Shown one piece after another: positions 8,541 through 20,558 of a stretch of DNA of 50,376 nucleotides (position 1 is the first letter of the stretch; each line of letters starts with the position of its first letter). A program made the position numbers and the translations under genes. The DNA comes from Nitrospinaceae bacterium (GTDB taxonomy: Bacteria; Nitrospinota; Nitrospinia; Nitrospinales; VA-1): the NCBI GenBank assembly GCA_029261695.1, contig JAJDAV010000014.1:1-50376 (forward strand), read 5' to 3'. Under the pieces are notes generated by a model. It was not told the origin of the DNA and did not search any database. It saw nothing but the letters and a program-made list of their open reading frames with translations.

Positions 8541-8602
8541 CAATTGAAGCGAAGCGGTTATTTTAATATATCCGCCAAAATATTCAATCTTTATTAATCT
8601 GA

Positions 8603-8965
8603 TTACGAAATCATATCTTTGGGGGTTAAAATCCCAATAACAGTATTCTGCTCAGTCACCGCGAGATGTTTTATTTTTTTTCTCTGCATTAACTCATTCG
8701 CATCGCTACGGGTTAAATAATGGTTCAGGGTGACCAGTGGATGGGACATAATGGAGTCGATTTTTGTTGTCTTTGGATCTAACCCCTTAGCCATAATCCT
8801 TTTTACCAAATCAGATGTGGTAATAAGTCCCACGGGTTCTTCATCTTCCTTAACCAGCAAACAACTAATCCCCTTTTCTTCCATAATTTTAGCGGCTTCT
8901 TCTGCTGTAGATTGGACATTTACACTTAAGACCGGTGTGGACATGAAATCTTTAATTACATCCAT
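8603..8965 (-). CDS. CBS-domain pair protein
   Basis: 120 aa. Two CBS motifs fill the protein: VIKDFMSTPVLSVNVQ...VGLITTSDLVKRIM and IDSIMSHPLVTLNHYLTRSD...VIGILTPKDMIS. Such pairs form a Bateman module that usually binds adenosyl ligands; as a stand-alone protein its partner is unknown. The ATG at 8965 is chosen because GGGGGA lies 7 nt upstream; an in-frame TTG at 8980 is the alternative. It is flanked by tRNA genes and appears monocistronic. Confidence 0.9.
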   Translation of the reverse strand: MDVIKDFMSTPVLSVNVQSTAEEAAKIMEEKGISCLLVKEDEEPVGLITTSDLVKRIMAKGLDPKTTKIDSIMSHPLVTLNHYLTRSDANELMQRKKIKHLAVTEQNTVIGILTPKDMIS

Positions 8966-9155
8966 AGTCAGTTCCCCCAAAATTATCTCTATTCTAAAAA
9001 GATAACAGCATCGTTCAAATTATTCAAAAAAGAGTCTTTATTAAATTATTAAAAACTCAAGATAAGAGGGTTTTGACCATATAAAACAATAACCTTCCTA
9101 AATTGAATTAATTGCTATTAGTTTTTGTCAGGAAAGGAGAGGAAGGAAAAAAGAG

Positions 9156-9229
9156 TGCGCCCAGCAGGACTCGAACCTGCGACCTACGGTTCCGCAAACC
9201 GTCGCTCTATCCAGCTGAGCCATGGGCGC
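9156..9229 (-). tRNA. tRNA-Arg (GCG), CCA not encoded
   Basis: The acceptor GCGCCCA pairs with TGGGCGC. The D-arm is GCTC-AGCTGGATA-GAGC. The anticodon stem ACGGT/ACCGT encloses TTGCGGA with anticodon GCG. The T-arm is GCAGG-TTCGAGT-CCTGC. The discriminator is A, followed by CTCTTTTTT, so CCA must be added enzymatically. The other tRNAs in the window encode CCA. Bacterial CGN decoding normally uses ACG (edited to ICG), so GCG is uncommon. Confidence 0.92.
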
Positions 9230-9245
9230 GCAATTTTTTATTATA

Positions 9246-9848
9246 TCAGGAAATATCTGCGGGGATATAATCCATTAACTGAAATGCAAATTCATCGTGT
9301 TCAAACGCATACATTGTGGGATATTTTGCAAAAGCCCAGCCTTCGTATAAAGTTTTTCCTTTTTCTTCTACTACCAATCGAACCGCGGGATTCGTCAGCT
9401 CATTTCCCTTAGAAGAATAATTTGTTTGTGTCATAACAAAGTTGGGCAAGAAGGGTCCCACACTTACTTTTAATTCAGAACCCTCTATAATGAAATTACT
9501 TCCCAAAGAAGCGATTTTCATAGAGCTTCTGGCTTCATCAATTTTGTTTCGGACCATAATCTTTACAGCTTTCCACTGGCCGTCAACTTCTTTAGGAACA
9601 ACAATTCCCCGATCAACTTTTACACCTTCCTTAATTCCAGGGTGGGTCTCATCAGGGTTGGCTCCAGATGGCTTTTCAGCCATAGCTTCAACTGGTTTAG
9701 ACCGAGATCCTTCAAATTGAGGTACATCCACCTCGCTAATTTTTTTTGCCTGAGGGGGCGGTGTATCGCTATCACCACTACCGCTACAGCCTATAAGCAA
9801 TCCAATCGCTAGTACGAATAAAGTTTTGGTAATATTAAATGACTTCAA
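9246..9848 (-). CDS. Lipoprotein with DUF2155-like domain
   Basis: 200 aa. The signal peptide MKSFNITKTLFVLAIG ends in lipobox LLIGC, so the mature protein should be acylated. A low-complexity linker follows (about residues 22-75). The folded C-terminal part (GIVVPKEVDGQWKAVKIMV through GWAFAKYPTMYAFEH) resembles DUF2155 envelope lipoproteins, as far as I can judge from motif memory. Function is unknown. It lies between tRNA genes with no operon partner. Confidence 0.75.
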   Translation of the reverse strand: MKSFNITKTLFVLAIGLLIGCSGSGDSDTPPPQAKKISEVDVPQFEGSRSKPVEAMAEKPSGANPDETHPGIKEGVKVDRGIVVPKEVDGQWKAVKIMVRNKIDEARSSMKIASLGSNFIIEGSELKVSVGPFLPNFVMTQTNYSSKGNELTNPAVRLVVEEKGKTLYEGWAFAKYPTMYAFEHDEFAFQLMDYIPADIS

Positions 9849-9907
9849 AGTGGTTTCCCTTATTTAGCAAATATTTCTATGAGCCTGATTTCCAGGCTCG
9901 AAGAGGG

Positions 9908-9999
<92 letters not shown>

Positions 10000-10044
10000 A
10001 CAATAATTAGTCATAACCTATAGCATTGCCATCACAGCTAGTAA

Positions 10045-10130
10045 TGGCGGAGGGAGTAGGATTCGAACCCACGGAACTTTCGTTCAACGGTTTTCAAGAC
10101 CGCCGCCTTAAACCACTCGGCCATCCCTCC
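10045..10130 (-). tRNA. tRNA-Ser (TGA)
   Basis: A type II tRNA. The acceptor GGAGGGA pairs with TCCCTCC. The anticodon loop CTTGAAA carries TGA, with a long variable arm, T-loop GGTTCGAATCC and encoded GCCA. It lies 100 bp downstream of serS on the same strand. Confidence 0.97.
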
Positions 10131-10230
10131 TGAATGTTTTGGACTGCGCTTATATTTATCTACTTGTGTATAAAAGTCAAGCGCGCTATTTTGAGGTTTT
10201 AAGCTTTATAAATCAAGTAGAACATTCAAT

Positions 10231-11508
10231 TTATAGTGATAAAACCTCACGCCCTTGTAAATAAGGTCGTATCGCTTCTGGAACAGTAACGGTTCCATCG
10301 TCATTTTGATAATTTTCTAATATCGCTACAAATAATCGACCTGCAGCCAACCCTGATCCGTTTAAAGTATTAACAAATTCTGGTTTTCCCCCGGTTCTTT
10401 TTTTACAACGAATTTTAGCCCGGCGCGCCTGGTAATCCCTAAAATTGCTACAAGAAGATATCTCTCGGTATGTATTTTGACTGGGTAACCACACTTCCAG
10501 GTCATAAGTTTTTGAAGCCGAAAACCCCAGATCACCCACACATAATTCCATGACACGGTAATGCAAATTCAGTTTTTTTAAAATCGTTTCCGCATCCTGC
10601 ACTAGTTTCTCCAACTCCTTTTCTGATTCACTGGCCTTGGAAAATTTGACTAATTCTACTTTATCAAACTGGTGTTGCCGTATTAATCCTTGGGTATCTT
10701 TTCCATAGGAACCCGCTTCTCGCCTGAAACAGGGAGTATAAGCGGTATAACAAATTGGTAAAGATTCTTCTTCAAGAATTTCTTCTCTATGAAAATTTGT
10801 TACCGGTACCTCTGCGGTTGGAATTAAATATAGAGGATCATCTTCCATAGCAAATAAATCTTCTTTAAATTTTGGCAACTGTCCTGTGCCGAGCAAGCTT
10901 TCCTCATTAACCAAAAAAGGTGGATAGAGTTCTTCATATCCATTTTCCTGGGTTTGCACATCAATCATGAAATTAATCAAAGCCCGTAACAACGCGGCCC
11001 CGGCCCCTCGATAAACTGCAAATCTGGCACCCGATATTTTCGCGGCTCGCTTAAGATCGATTAACCCTAGTTTTTCACCAAGTTCCACATGGTTGAGGGG
11101 TTGATTAGACAGGCTGGGCTTGGTTCCCCATTCTCGAATAAACTTGTTGCTGGACTCATCTCTACCATCAGGAATATTATCATCAGGTAAATTGGGGATG
11201 CCCAGTAATTTTTCATGAATGATTTTTTCCAACCCTTCAACTGTATCATCTAACTCTTTTATGGATGTATTCAGGTTTTTTACTTCTTCCATGAGCTGAG
11301 ATGCATCTTGCCCTTGTTGTTTTTGCTTTCCAACTTCCGCAGATAGTTTCTTTTTCTTATTCTTGAGCTGCTCAGATTCTTGAAGGCCTTGTCGCCTTTT
11401 ATCTTCCTGTTCCAATAAGGCATCTAATTCATGATCGCCTCCATTGCGGCGATCAAGTCCGGCTTTCACCACCTGAAGATTTTCGCGGATAAATTTAATA
11501 TCTAGCAT
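10231..11508 (-). CDS. serS: Seryl-tRNA synthetase
   Basis: 425 aa, usual length. It charges tRNA-Ser. The N-terminal helical tRNA-binding arm (about residues 30-100) is a lysine-rich antiparallel coiled coil. The class II core has LIPTAEVPVTN, motif 2 FRREAGSYGKDTQGLIRQHQF and a motif 3 region with NGSGLAAGR. The ATG overlaps the stop of the upstream TPR lipoprotein gene (TAATG), indicating translational coupling. Two tRNA-Ser genes follow directly downstream and a third lies 1.8 kb on. Confidence 0.97.
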   Translation of the reverse strand: MLDIKFIRENLQVVKAGLDRRNGGDHELDALLEQEDKRRQGLQESEQLKNKKKKLSAEVGKQKQQGQDASQLMEEVKNLNTSIKELDDTVEGLEKIIHEKLLGIPNLPDDNIPDGRDESSNKFIREWGTKPSLSNQPLNHVELGEKLGLIDLKRAAKISGARFAVYRGAGAALLRALINFMIDVQTQENGYEELYPPFLVNEESLLGTGQLPKFKEDLFAMEDDPLYLIPTAEVPVTNFHREEILEEESLPICYTAYTPCFRREAGSYGKDTQGLIRQHQFDKVELVKFSKASESEKELEKLVQDAETILKKLNLHYRVMELCVGDLGFSASKTYDLEVWLPSQNTYREISSCSNFRDYQARRAKIRCKKRTGGKPEFVNTLNGSGLAAGRLFVAILENYQNDDGTVTVPEAIRPYLQGREVLSL

Positions 11509-12308
11509 TATCTTTTCTTTTCAATCCTTTTTTCTATTCCCACCAATTTCATTTTCAATATAGAAGGGAAAGTATATTGCCCTTCTAAAGCCTTGAAACG
11601 GTTGTAAGCATCTTGAAGGTGACCTTCTTCTTCTAAACACGAGGCCACTACAAAATCCATTTCTGACTTAAATCTACTATTAGAGTATTCCAGATTAAAA
11701 TGCCTGTATTGTTCCCTGGCTTCAGGGCAACGGTTGAGAGCATATAAAATTTCTATTATTTTAAATTTTGTTTCTTCAGCCCAAGGACTATTGGGATAAT
11801 TTTCGAGAAGAATTTGTAGCTCTACTAAAGCTTGATCATAATTTTGTTTTTTATAATAGATAGAAGCAATTCGATATTGATGATCACCATTTGAAAGTTC
11901 TTTTTCATGAAAATTAATCAGATTTTGATATTCAATGATGGCCTGATCGTAATCCTTTAAACCAAATTCTGCAATTTCTGCGATATATTTCTGAGCTTTA
12001 TATCCAAACGGCCCCTCTCTATTCATTTCCCGAACTTCCTGAAAAAAAACCAGGGCGCGGTTGCTATTATTCAGGCTGAAATGATAAATTTCTCCCATTC
12101 GAAACAGTGCCTCCTCGGCTTTCGGGCCAGAAGGATAATTTTTTAGAACCTCATTCAATAATTCCAAGGCACTGTGGTTATGACCTTGAATCCACTCGTC
12201 ATTGGCTTTTTGAATTAAAGGATCGTTTTTTTCGCCACAGGAAACCAGAAAAAGCAGGGCAGAAAATATAATGGATGCAGTTAAGGCGGGAAAAACTTTT
12301 ATATACAT
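11508..12308 (-). CDS. TPR-repeat lipoprotein (BamD/YbgF-like)
   Basis: 266 aa. The signal peptide is MYIKVFPALTASIIFSALLF with lipobox LVSC. The rest is made of tetratricopeptide-like helices: HNHSALELLNEVLKNYPSGPKAEEALFRMGEIY, KDYDQAIIEYQNLI, QNYDQALVELQILL and others. The layout resembles outer-membrane assembly lipoprotein BamD, but similar TPR lipoproteins have other roles, so no symbol is given. It overlaps serS by one base and follows gyrA after 28 bp. Confidence 0.85.
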   Translation of the reverse strand: MYIKVFPALTASIIFSALLFLVSCGEKNDPLIQKANDEWIQGHNHSALELLNEVLKNYPSGPKAEEALFRMGEIYHFSLNNSNRALVFFQEVREMNREGPFGYKAQKYIAEIAEFGLKDYDQAIIEYQNLINFHEKELSNGDHQYRIASIYYKKQNYDQALVELQILLENYPNSPWAEETKFKIIEILYALNRCPEAREQYRHFNLEYSNSRFKSEMDFVVASCLEEEGHLQDAYNRFKALEGQYTFPSILKMKLVGIEKRIEKKR

Positions 12309-12336
12309 ATTCTAAAAGATGAAACCTTAGTTTATT

Positions 12337-14754
12337 TTACTCAACCAGTTTTTCAATGCTCACAACGTGATTCGAATCACCCGTGCCTACCAATCTAACT
12401 CCTTGGGTGTTTCGACCAATTACAGAAATTTCATTGACCTTCATTCGAACAATATTGCCATCGGAAGTGATAACTAAAAGCTCATCACTTTCGGTTACCT
12501 GCTGAATACCCACTACCGTTCCAATCTTTTCGTTGCAGCGAATGGTCATAACCCCTAGTCCGCCGCGTCCTTGAACGGGATATTCTTCTAACTGTGTTCT
12601 TTTTCCGTAACCATTCGAGGTAACCGTTAAAAGCATATTACCGGGGTGTACGATTTCAGCACCAACAACACGATCATCTTGCTTCAAACGAATTCCTCTC
12701 ACACCCCTACCTGTTCGACCTATTGGACGAGCTTCTTTTTCTGAAAAGCGGATGGAAAACCCTTTTTCGGTTGCCAAAAGAATGTCACTTTCGCCATCGC
12801 AAAGTTCGGCGCCAATCAACCTATCTCCGTCATCAATCGTCAAGCCGATAACTCCACCCTGTCTTGGTTTGCTGTATGACATTAAAGAAGTTTTCTTTAC
12901 GATCCCGCGCTCTGTAGCAACCATTACAAATTTATCTTCTTCAAACTCACGAACAGATAAAATACTGGCTATCGACTCACCGGGTTGTAAACTCAGCAGA
13001 TTTGCAATGGATTTTCCTTTTGCAATTCGACTCACTTCGGGAATGGCATAAACACGCAGCCAATGAACTTTTCCGATGCTGGTAAATATAAGTAGATGGC
13101 TAAGAGCTGATGCTATAAATAGTTTTTCAACAACATCTTCTTCTTTAAGGTCCATCCCGCGAATTCCCTTACCACCTCTATGCTGCGCCTTGTAATTATC
13201 TGTTGAATGGCGTTTGATATATCCACTTCGGGTATAGACAACCACAGCATCTTCATCGGCGATCAGATCTTCTATAACAATATCCCCTTCATCCGTTTCA
13301 GCAATTTCTGTACGCCGCTCATCGCTATACTTGGTTTTAATTTCTATTAATTCATCTTCTATGATTTTTAACTTAACTTCCTCGTTTGCTAAAATATGAA
13401 GATACTCTTCTATTTTTTTGCGAATTAGTTCTAGCTCATCAATAATTTTCTGTCGTTCTAAACCCGTTAAGCGTTGTAGTCGCATTTCCAAAATTGCTTT
13501 TGCCTGAACTTCTGACAGTGCAAATGTAGATATGAGACCTTCTCGTGCGGTAACAGGATCTTCCGCATTACGTATGAGCTTCACCACTTCGTCAAGGTTA
13601 TCCAAAGCTATTTTTAAACCTTCGAGAATATGTTCTTTTTCTCTGGCTTTTCTAAGCTCAAATTCTGTTCGAAGTGTTATTACTTCTTTTCGAAATAAAA
13701 CAAAGTAGCGGAAATATTCTTTTAGGTTTAAAACCTTGGGTTGTTGGTTAACTATAGCTAGGAGAATTACTCCAAATGTATCTTGAAGCTGAGTATTTTT
13801 ATACAGAGTATTCAGCACAACTTGACCCATCGTGCCCTTCTTAAGTTCGACTACCACACGAATTCCATCGCGATCTGACTCGTCTCTTAAATCAGAAATA
13901 CCCTCCAGCTTTTTCTCCCTAACTAGCTCTGCAATTTTTTCTACCAATCGAGCTTTGTTAACCTGATAGGGCAGTTCATTGATTATGATTCTTTCCCGGT
14001 CTCCCTTTTCCATTGTTTCAATTTCTGCACGGCCTCTGACGCGTATGATTCCGCGTCCCGTTTTATAGGCAGAGATGATTCCATTTCTCCCTTGGATGAT
14101 TCCACGGGTGGGAAAATCAGGGCCTTTTACAATTTGCAAAAGGTCATCAATAGAGCAGTCCGGATCCTTAATTACGTGAATCGCTGCATCGACAATCTCA
14201 ACCAAGTTATGCGGCGGAATATTCGTAGCCATGCCGACAGCAATACCTGATGATCCATTCACCAAAAGCTGGGGAAAGCTAGCCGGAAGAACTGAGGGTT
14301 CTTTTGTTGACTCATCATAGTTTGCGACAAACTGGACGGTTTCCTTTTCCAGGTCGCGCAATAACTCACCCGTTATCTCCTGCATTCGAATTTCGGTGTA
14401 ACGCATTGCGGCCGCTGAGTCTCCATCAATGGAGCCAAAATTTCCCTGACCATCTACCAACGGATACCTTTGTGAAAAATCCTGCGCCAACCGAACAATG
14501 GTGTCATAAACTGCTTGATCACCATGGGGATGATACTTACCGATTACATCACCAACAATACGGGCAGACTTTTTATACGGTTTATTAAATACGTTTCCCG
14601 TCTCATTCATAGCAAACAAAACACGGCGATGCACTGGCTTTAAACCGTCTCTAATATCGGGGAGAGCGCGACCAATGATTACGCTCATTGCGTAATCGAG
14701 GTAAGCACTTTTCATTTCATCGTCAATATTGATCGGGTCAATTGTTTCTGGCAT
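12337..14754 (-). CDS. gyrA: DNA gyrase subunit A
   Basis: 805 aa. It is the breakage-reunion subunit that introduces negative supercoils with GyrB. The catalytic Tyr119 lies in AAMRYTE, and the gyrase-specific GyrA box appears as HRGGKG. The C-terminal beta-pinwheel repeats ([18 protein letters not shown]-like segments) are present. The quinolone-pocket residue equivalent to E. coli Ser83 is Gln80 (GDQAVYD), while the acidic Asp84 (E. coli Asp87) is kept. The gene follows gyrB after 63 bp. Confidence 0.97.
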   Translation of the reverse strand: MPETIDPINIDDEMKSAYLDYAMSVIIGRALPDIRDGLKPVHRRVLFAMNETGNVFNKPYKKSARIVGDVIGKYHPHGDQAVYDTIVRLAQDFSQRYPLVDGQGNFGSIDGDSAAAMRYTEIRMQEITGELLRDLEKETVQFVANYDESTKEPSVLPASFPQLLVNGSSGIAVGMATNIPPHNLVEIVDAAIHVIKDPDCSIDDLLQIVKGPDFPTRGIIQGRNGIISAYKTGRGIIRVRGRAEIETMEKGDRERIIINELPYQVNKARLVEKIAELVREKKLEGISDLRDESDRDGIRVVVELKKGTMGQVVLNTLYKNTQLQDTFGVILLAIVNQQPKVLNLKEYFRYFVLFRKEVITLRTEFELRKAREKEHILEGLKIALDNLDEVVKLIRNAEDPVTAREGLISTFALSEVQAKAILEMRLQRLTGLERQKIIDELELIRKKIEEYLHILANEEVKLKIIEDELIEIKTKYSDERRTEIAETDEGDIVIEDLIADEDAVVVYTRSGYIKRHSTDNYKAQHRGGKGIRGMDLKEEDVVEKLFIASALSHLLIFTSIGKVHWLRVYAIPEVSRIAKGKSIANLLSLQPGESIASILSVREFEEDKFVMVATERGIVKKTSLMSYSKPRQGGVIGLTIDDGDRLIGAELCDGESDILLATEKGFSIRFSEKEARPIGRTGRGVRGIRLKQDDRVVGAEIVHPGNMLLTVTSNGYGKRTQLEEYPVQGRGGLGVMTIRCNEKIGTVVGIQQVTESDELLVITSDGNIVRMKVNEISVIGRNTQGVRLVGTGDSNHVVSIEKLVE

Positions 14755-14817
14755 TAATTTATCTTTCTAAAAATGTAAATTTTAAAAACAAAGAAGAACT
14801 CTTTGAGATATTAAGTT

Positions 14818-17660
<2,843 letters not shown>

Positions 17661-19031
17661 TTATACAGGTTTTCCATTTTCTATGAGGTTTAAAATTTCG
17701 CGAATTGAAGACTGCAAACCATTGTTTTCTTTGACGCTGTTTGAAATCTTTTTGTGGGAGAAAATGACGGTTGTGTGATCTTTGCCACCAAACTGCCTGC
17801 CTATTTCTGGAAGAGATGATTTTGTGTGCTCACGGCATAAATACATGGCTATTTGACGGGTTGTAGAAATCTCCCGCGTACGTCTTTTTGACTTGATATC
17901 GGAGACTTTTACATCGTAAAAAGCAGCCACGGTTTTTAGGATATTTTGAATAGTAAAGTTCTTTGATTTATCAAAGGTAAAGTCCTTTAGGACTTCCTTT
18001 GTAAGGTCCAGATTAAGTTCTCTATGAGTAAAAGAAGAGTAGGCAATAATCCTTAATAAAAACCCTTCAAGTTCTCGAATATTTGATTTGATGTTGCTTG
18101 CTATAAAGATAGCTACATCTTGAGGAATATGCTTTTTATGTAACTCTGCTTTTTTGTATAAGATAGCTACTTTAGTTTCGAGGTCAGGAGTGTTGATATC
18201 AGCTGTTAAACCAGACTCAAACCTCGATCTCAGGCGTTCTTCCATGTTATGAATATCTTTTGGATATCTGTCGCTTGAAATAACAACCTGTTTATGTGAT
18301 TCGTAAAGCGCATTGAATGTGTAAAAGAACTCTTCCTGGGTTCTTTCTTTTCCAGCAATAAACTGGATATCATCTACCAATAAAATATCAAGAGGCCTAT
18401 ACCTTTTTCGAAAATAAGGCATTTTGTCTTTTTTGATCGACTCAATAAGATCTACCGTGAAGCTTTCCGCAGAGATATATCGAACTCTAGATTGGGGGTT
18501 GTCTTGGCAAATCTTATTTCCAATAGCATGCAATAGGTGAGTTTTTCCCAAACCCACGGCCCCATAAATAAATAGTGGGTTGTAAGCCATGGCAGGATTA
18601 TTGGCAACCGCCAAAGCCGCTGCGTGAGCAAACTGGTTACTCGACCCCACAATAAAATTAGAAAAATTGTATTTCGGACTTAATGTTTTAGTACAAGGCT
18701 CAGGTTCATAAACCGATTCAATGGGTTGCGGCTCTTCCTCTAAAACAGCCCCCTCTTTTTGTTGACCTATATGGGCAAATTTTTCAGATTCTATACAGAA
18801 ATCAACCAGAATGGGTTGATTGGAAACAGCTTTTAAAGTGTCTTCGATCAACTCACGGTAATTCTCTATCAAGCATTTTCGGTAGAACTGGTTTGGAACA
18901 GCAATTGTTATCAATCCATTATCCAGGTTTCGAGGATAGGTTGGTGAAAACCAAGTTGCATAACTATCGGGGAGAATGGCCTCCTCAATTTTTTCCAAAC
19001 ACTTTTTCCAAATAGTTTCTTTGGCTTCCAT
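17661..19031 (-). CDS. dnaA: Chromosomal replication initiator DnaA
   Basis: 456 aa. Domain I is at the N-terminus (WKKCLEKIEEAILPDSYATW), with a linker to about residue 120. The AAA+ domain has Walker A GAVGLGKTHLLHAIG, Walker B ILLVDDIQFIAGKE, and SSDRYPKDI with the arginine-finger region RLRSRFESGL. Domain IV has SLPEIGRQFGGKDHTTV, the DnaA-box-reading helix-turn-helix. It binds and opens oriC, which probably lies immediately downstream of this gene. dnaN is not adjacent. Confidence 0.98.
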   Translation of the reverse strand: MEAKETIWKKCLEKIEEAILPDSYATWFSPTYPRNLDNGLITIAVPNQFYRKCLIENYRELIEDTLKAVSNQPILVDFCIESEKFAHIGQQKEGAVLEEEPQPIESVYEPEPCTKTLSPKYNFSNFIVGSSNQFAHAAALAVANNPAMAYNPLFIYGAVGLGKTHLLHAIGNKICQDNPQSRVRYISAESFTVDLIESIKKDKMPYFRKRYRPLDILLVDDIQFIAGKERTQEEFFYTFNALYESHKQVVISSDRYPKDIHNMEERLRSRFESGLTADINTPDLETKVAILYKKAELHKKHIPQDVAIFIASNIKSNIRELEGFLLRIIAYSSFTHRELNLDLTKEVLKDFTFDKSKNFTIQNILKTVAAFYDVKVSDIKSKRRTREISTTRQIAMYLCREHTKSSLPEIGRQFGGKDHTTVIFSHKKISNSVKENNGLQSSIREILNLIENGKPV

Positions 19032-19498
19032 AGATAACAGGAGTAATTAAATTGTTTTTAGGGGGGAAATTAGCGGTCAATATATAAAACAAGAGTTATA
19101 AATGCAACATCTAAAACATTTTTAAAAACGCAAACCACTCAACCCGTGTATTAACAAAAGTTTTTGGGCAAAGATTTTTTAAACTTTAACTCTTTTTATA
19201 TTTTCAAAATTTTATAATTTGATTACTTCCCTTTTTTTGAAAAAAAACCTTCATTTTCCAACAGCTTAGGAAGTTTATAGGTTCATTCGATTTACATATA
19301 GTAAGGGGATGCTTAATTGTTACTGGTTGAATGGAGAGAGATTCCATTTTTTAAATGGTTTTTGACTAAATAAAAAAAGAAGCCCATTTTTGCGATTTAT
19401 CCCTCCAGTTCTTTGCGCAAAGGTCTGAATCCTGCCTCAGTAGGGTCGGAAATTTTCCGGCCCGCCCTTCTTACAAACAATTTTTATCAGGTATTTTT
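19032..19498. promoter_or_regulatory. Divergent intergenic region with candidate dnaA promoter
   Basis: On the minus strand, TTGCAT (19107-19102) and TATATT (19084-19079) are separated by 17 bp, a reasonable sigma-70 promoter about 50 bp upstream of dnaA. The middle is very AT-rich with no clear DnaA boxes and no gene. Rightward, CCATTT/AAATGG (19344-19358) followed by TTTTTG is a weak terminator-like hairpin. GGGTCGGAA (19443-19451) pairs with TTCCGGCCC (19455-19463) in the leader of the phage cassette. It marks the boundary between core and phage DNA; no att repeat was recognised. Confidence 0.5.
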
Positions 19499-19732
19499 AT
19501 GGACAGGTTAAAAGGGAAAAAAACTTACATCGTTTCTACTTTAATGTTTCTTACGTCTTTGTTTAATCTTATTTTTGGAGATATTTCCTTAAACGAATTT
19601 TTTTCCAGCGATTCAATGAATCTTTTGCTAGAGGCAATGGGGCTTTCTACATTAAGAGCGGGTATTAAACAAAATCAGCAAGATGCAATTATTGAAGTAG
19701 TTAAAAAAATAAATTTCCCTCACGCGAGTTAG
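19499..19732 (+). CDS. Holin-like small phage membrane protein
   Basis: 77 aa. A basic N-terminus (MDRLKGKKTY) precedes a hydrophobic stretch (IVSTLMFLTSLFNLIFGDI, residues about 11-29). A segment MNLLLEAMGLSTLRAGIKQN follows, which resembles small holin-like proteins of tailed phages. It is the first gene of the plus-strand phage cassette. Lysis function is inferred from type and position only; no endolysin gene was recognised in the cassette. Confidence 0.5.
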   Translation: MDRLKGKKTYIVSTLMFLTSLFNLIFGDISLNEFFSSDSMNLLLEAMGLSTLRAGIKQNQQDAIIEVVKKINFPHAS

Positions 19733-19765
19733 CCAAAATTTGTTTCAATATTTTTGAATACTTAT

Positions 19766-20119
19766 ATGACTTTAGAACTATTTAAAACATTAACTCCCTG
19801 GATAACCTTTTTTATCCTGTTGATTCTTGGAACAGTGGGTTGGTTTATTCGCTGGATGATTAGCGAAAATAACAGAAGGTTGAGCGAATTTAGACAAAGC
19901 TTGGAAGATATTGAAAATATTATTCGAGAACTAGAACGAAAAAGACAAGAAGATCAGAAATATATTTATGAGCAATATGTTGATAAAAAAGCCTTTTATA
20001 TTGCTGTTGGAAAAACTGAAGGACTTATCACTAGGATTTTTAAACAACTAAATGAGTTGAGTAAATCAGTAAACCAGATTGTAGGAGCATTGAATGCAGG
20101 AGACCAAAATATCGCCTGA
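19766..20119 (+). CDS. Phage-cassette membrane/coiled-coil protein
   Basis: 117 aa from the ATG at 19766 (an in-frame TTG lies at 19754). One N-terminal transmembrane helix (ITFFILLILGTVGWFIRWMI) is followed by a charged coiled coil (RRLSEFRQSLEDIENIIREL onward). The topology recalls phage spanin or holin-accessory proteins, but no family was recognised. The 3' end overlaps the next gene by 26 bp, consistent with a compact phage operon. Confidence 0.6.
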   Translation: MTLELFKTLTPWITFFILLILGTVGWFIRWMISENNRRLSEFRQSLEDIENIIRELERKRQEDQKYIYEQYVDKKAFYIAVGKTEGLITRIFKQLNELSKSVNQIVGALNAGDQNIA

Positions 20120-20558
20120 AGCAATTTCAGTCAGTTTAAAAGAGCTATCCAAACTAATTGAAGAACTGGGAAGAAATAAAGAAATTGTACTTGGGCTTAT
20201 CAAACAGTTTCCAGACGATTTAAAAAATCATCGTGTGTATTGTGCCTATACCGGAAAAATTAGTGATGCACTAAAACTAAGAATACAAACTGAAAAGATA
20301 GATCCATCGCGCCTACTATCAGAAGCTCTTCAAGTAATTGCAATTTATTTAGCAGAAAACAGTGAAATATCAGCAGCACATTTTATTGGTGATCATGTTG
20401 AGGAAATTGAGGAAAAAGTAATACAACAATGGCGGAATTACCAGGAAGTCGAAAAATTAGTTCTAAACGGACAACAGAAAAAAGAATTAAAGACAGTCTC
20501 AAACCCTTTGGAAAAAGAAGCTCCGAACAAAAAGAAAAATATAAAGAAAAAGCCCTGA
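20094..20558 (+). CDS. Hypothetical phage protein, position of a small terminase
   Basis: 154 aa, soluble and helical (SPEAISVSLKELSKLIEELG...), with a Lys-rich tail ending NKKKNIKKKP. It overlaps the preceding gene and, by 130 bp, the terminase large subunit gene. Small terminase subunits usually lie here, but no helix-turn-helix or family motif was recognised, so the assignment rests on position. Confidence 0.55.
   Translation: MQETKISPEAISVSLKELSKLIEELGRNKEIVLGLIKQFPDDLKNHRVYCAYTGKISDALKLRIQTEKIDPSRLLSEALQVIAIYLAENSEISAAHFIGDHVEEIEEKVIQQWRNYQEVEKLVLNGQQKKELKTVSNPLEKEAPNKKKNIKKKP

Noticed and set aside
19032-19300. Main oriC upstream of dnaA
   Set aside because: AT-rich but without recognisable DnaA boxes or trios; the gyrB-dnaA gap has the complete unwinding motif. 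A second origin part here is still possible.
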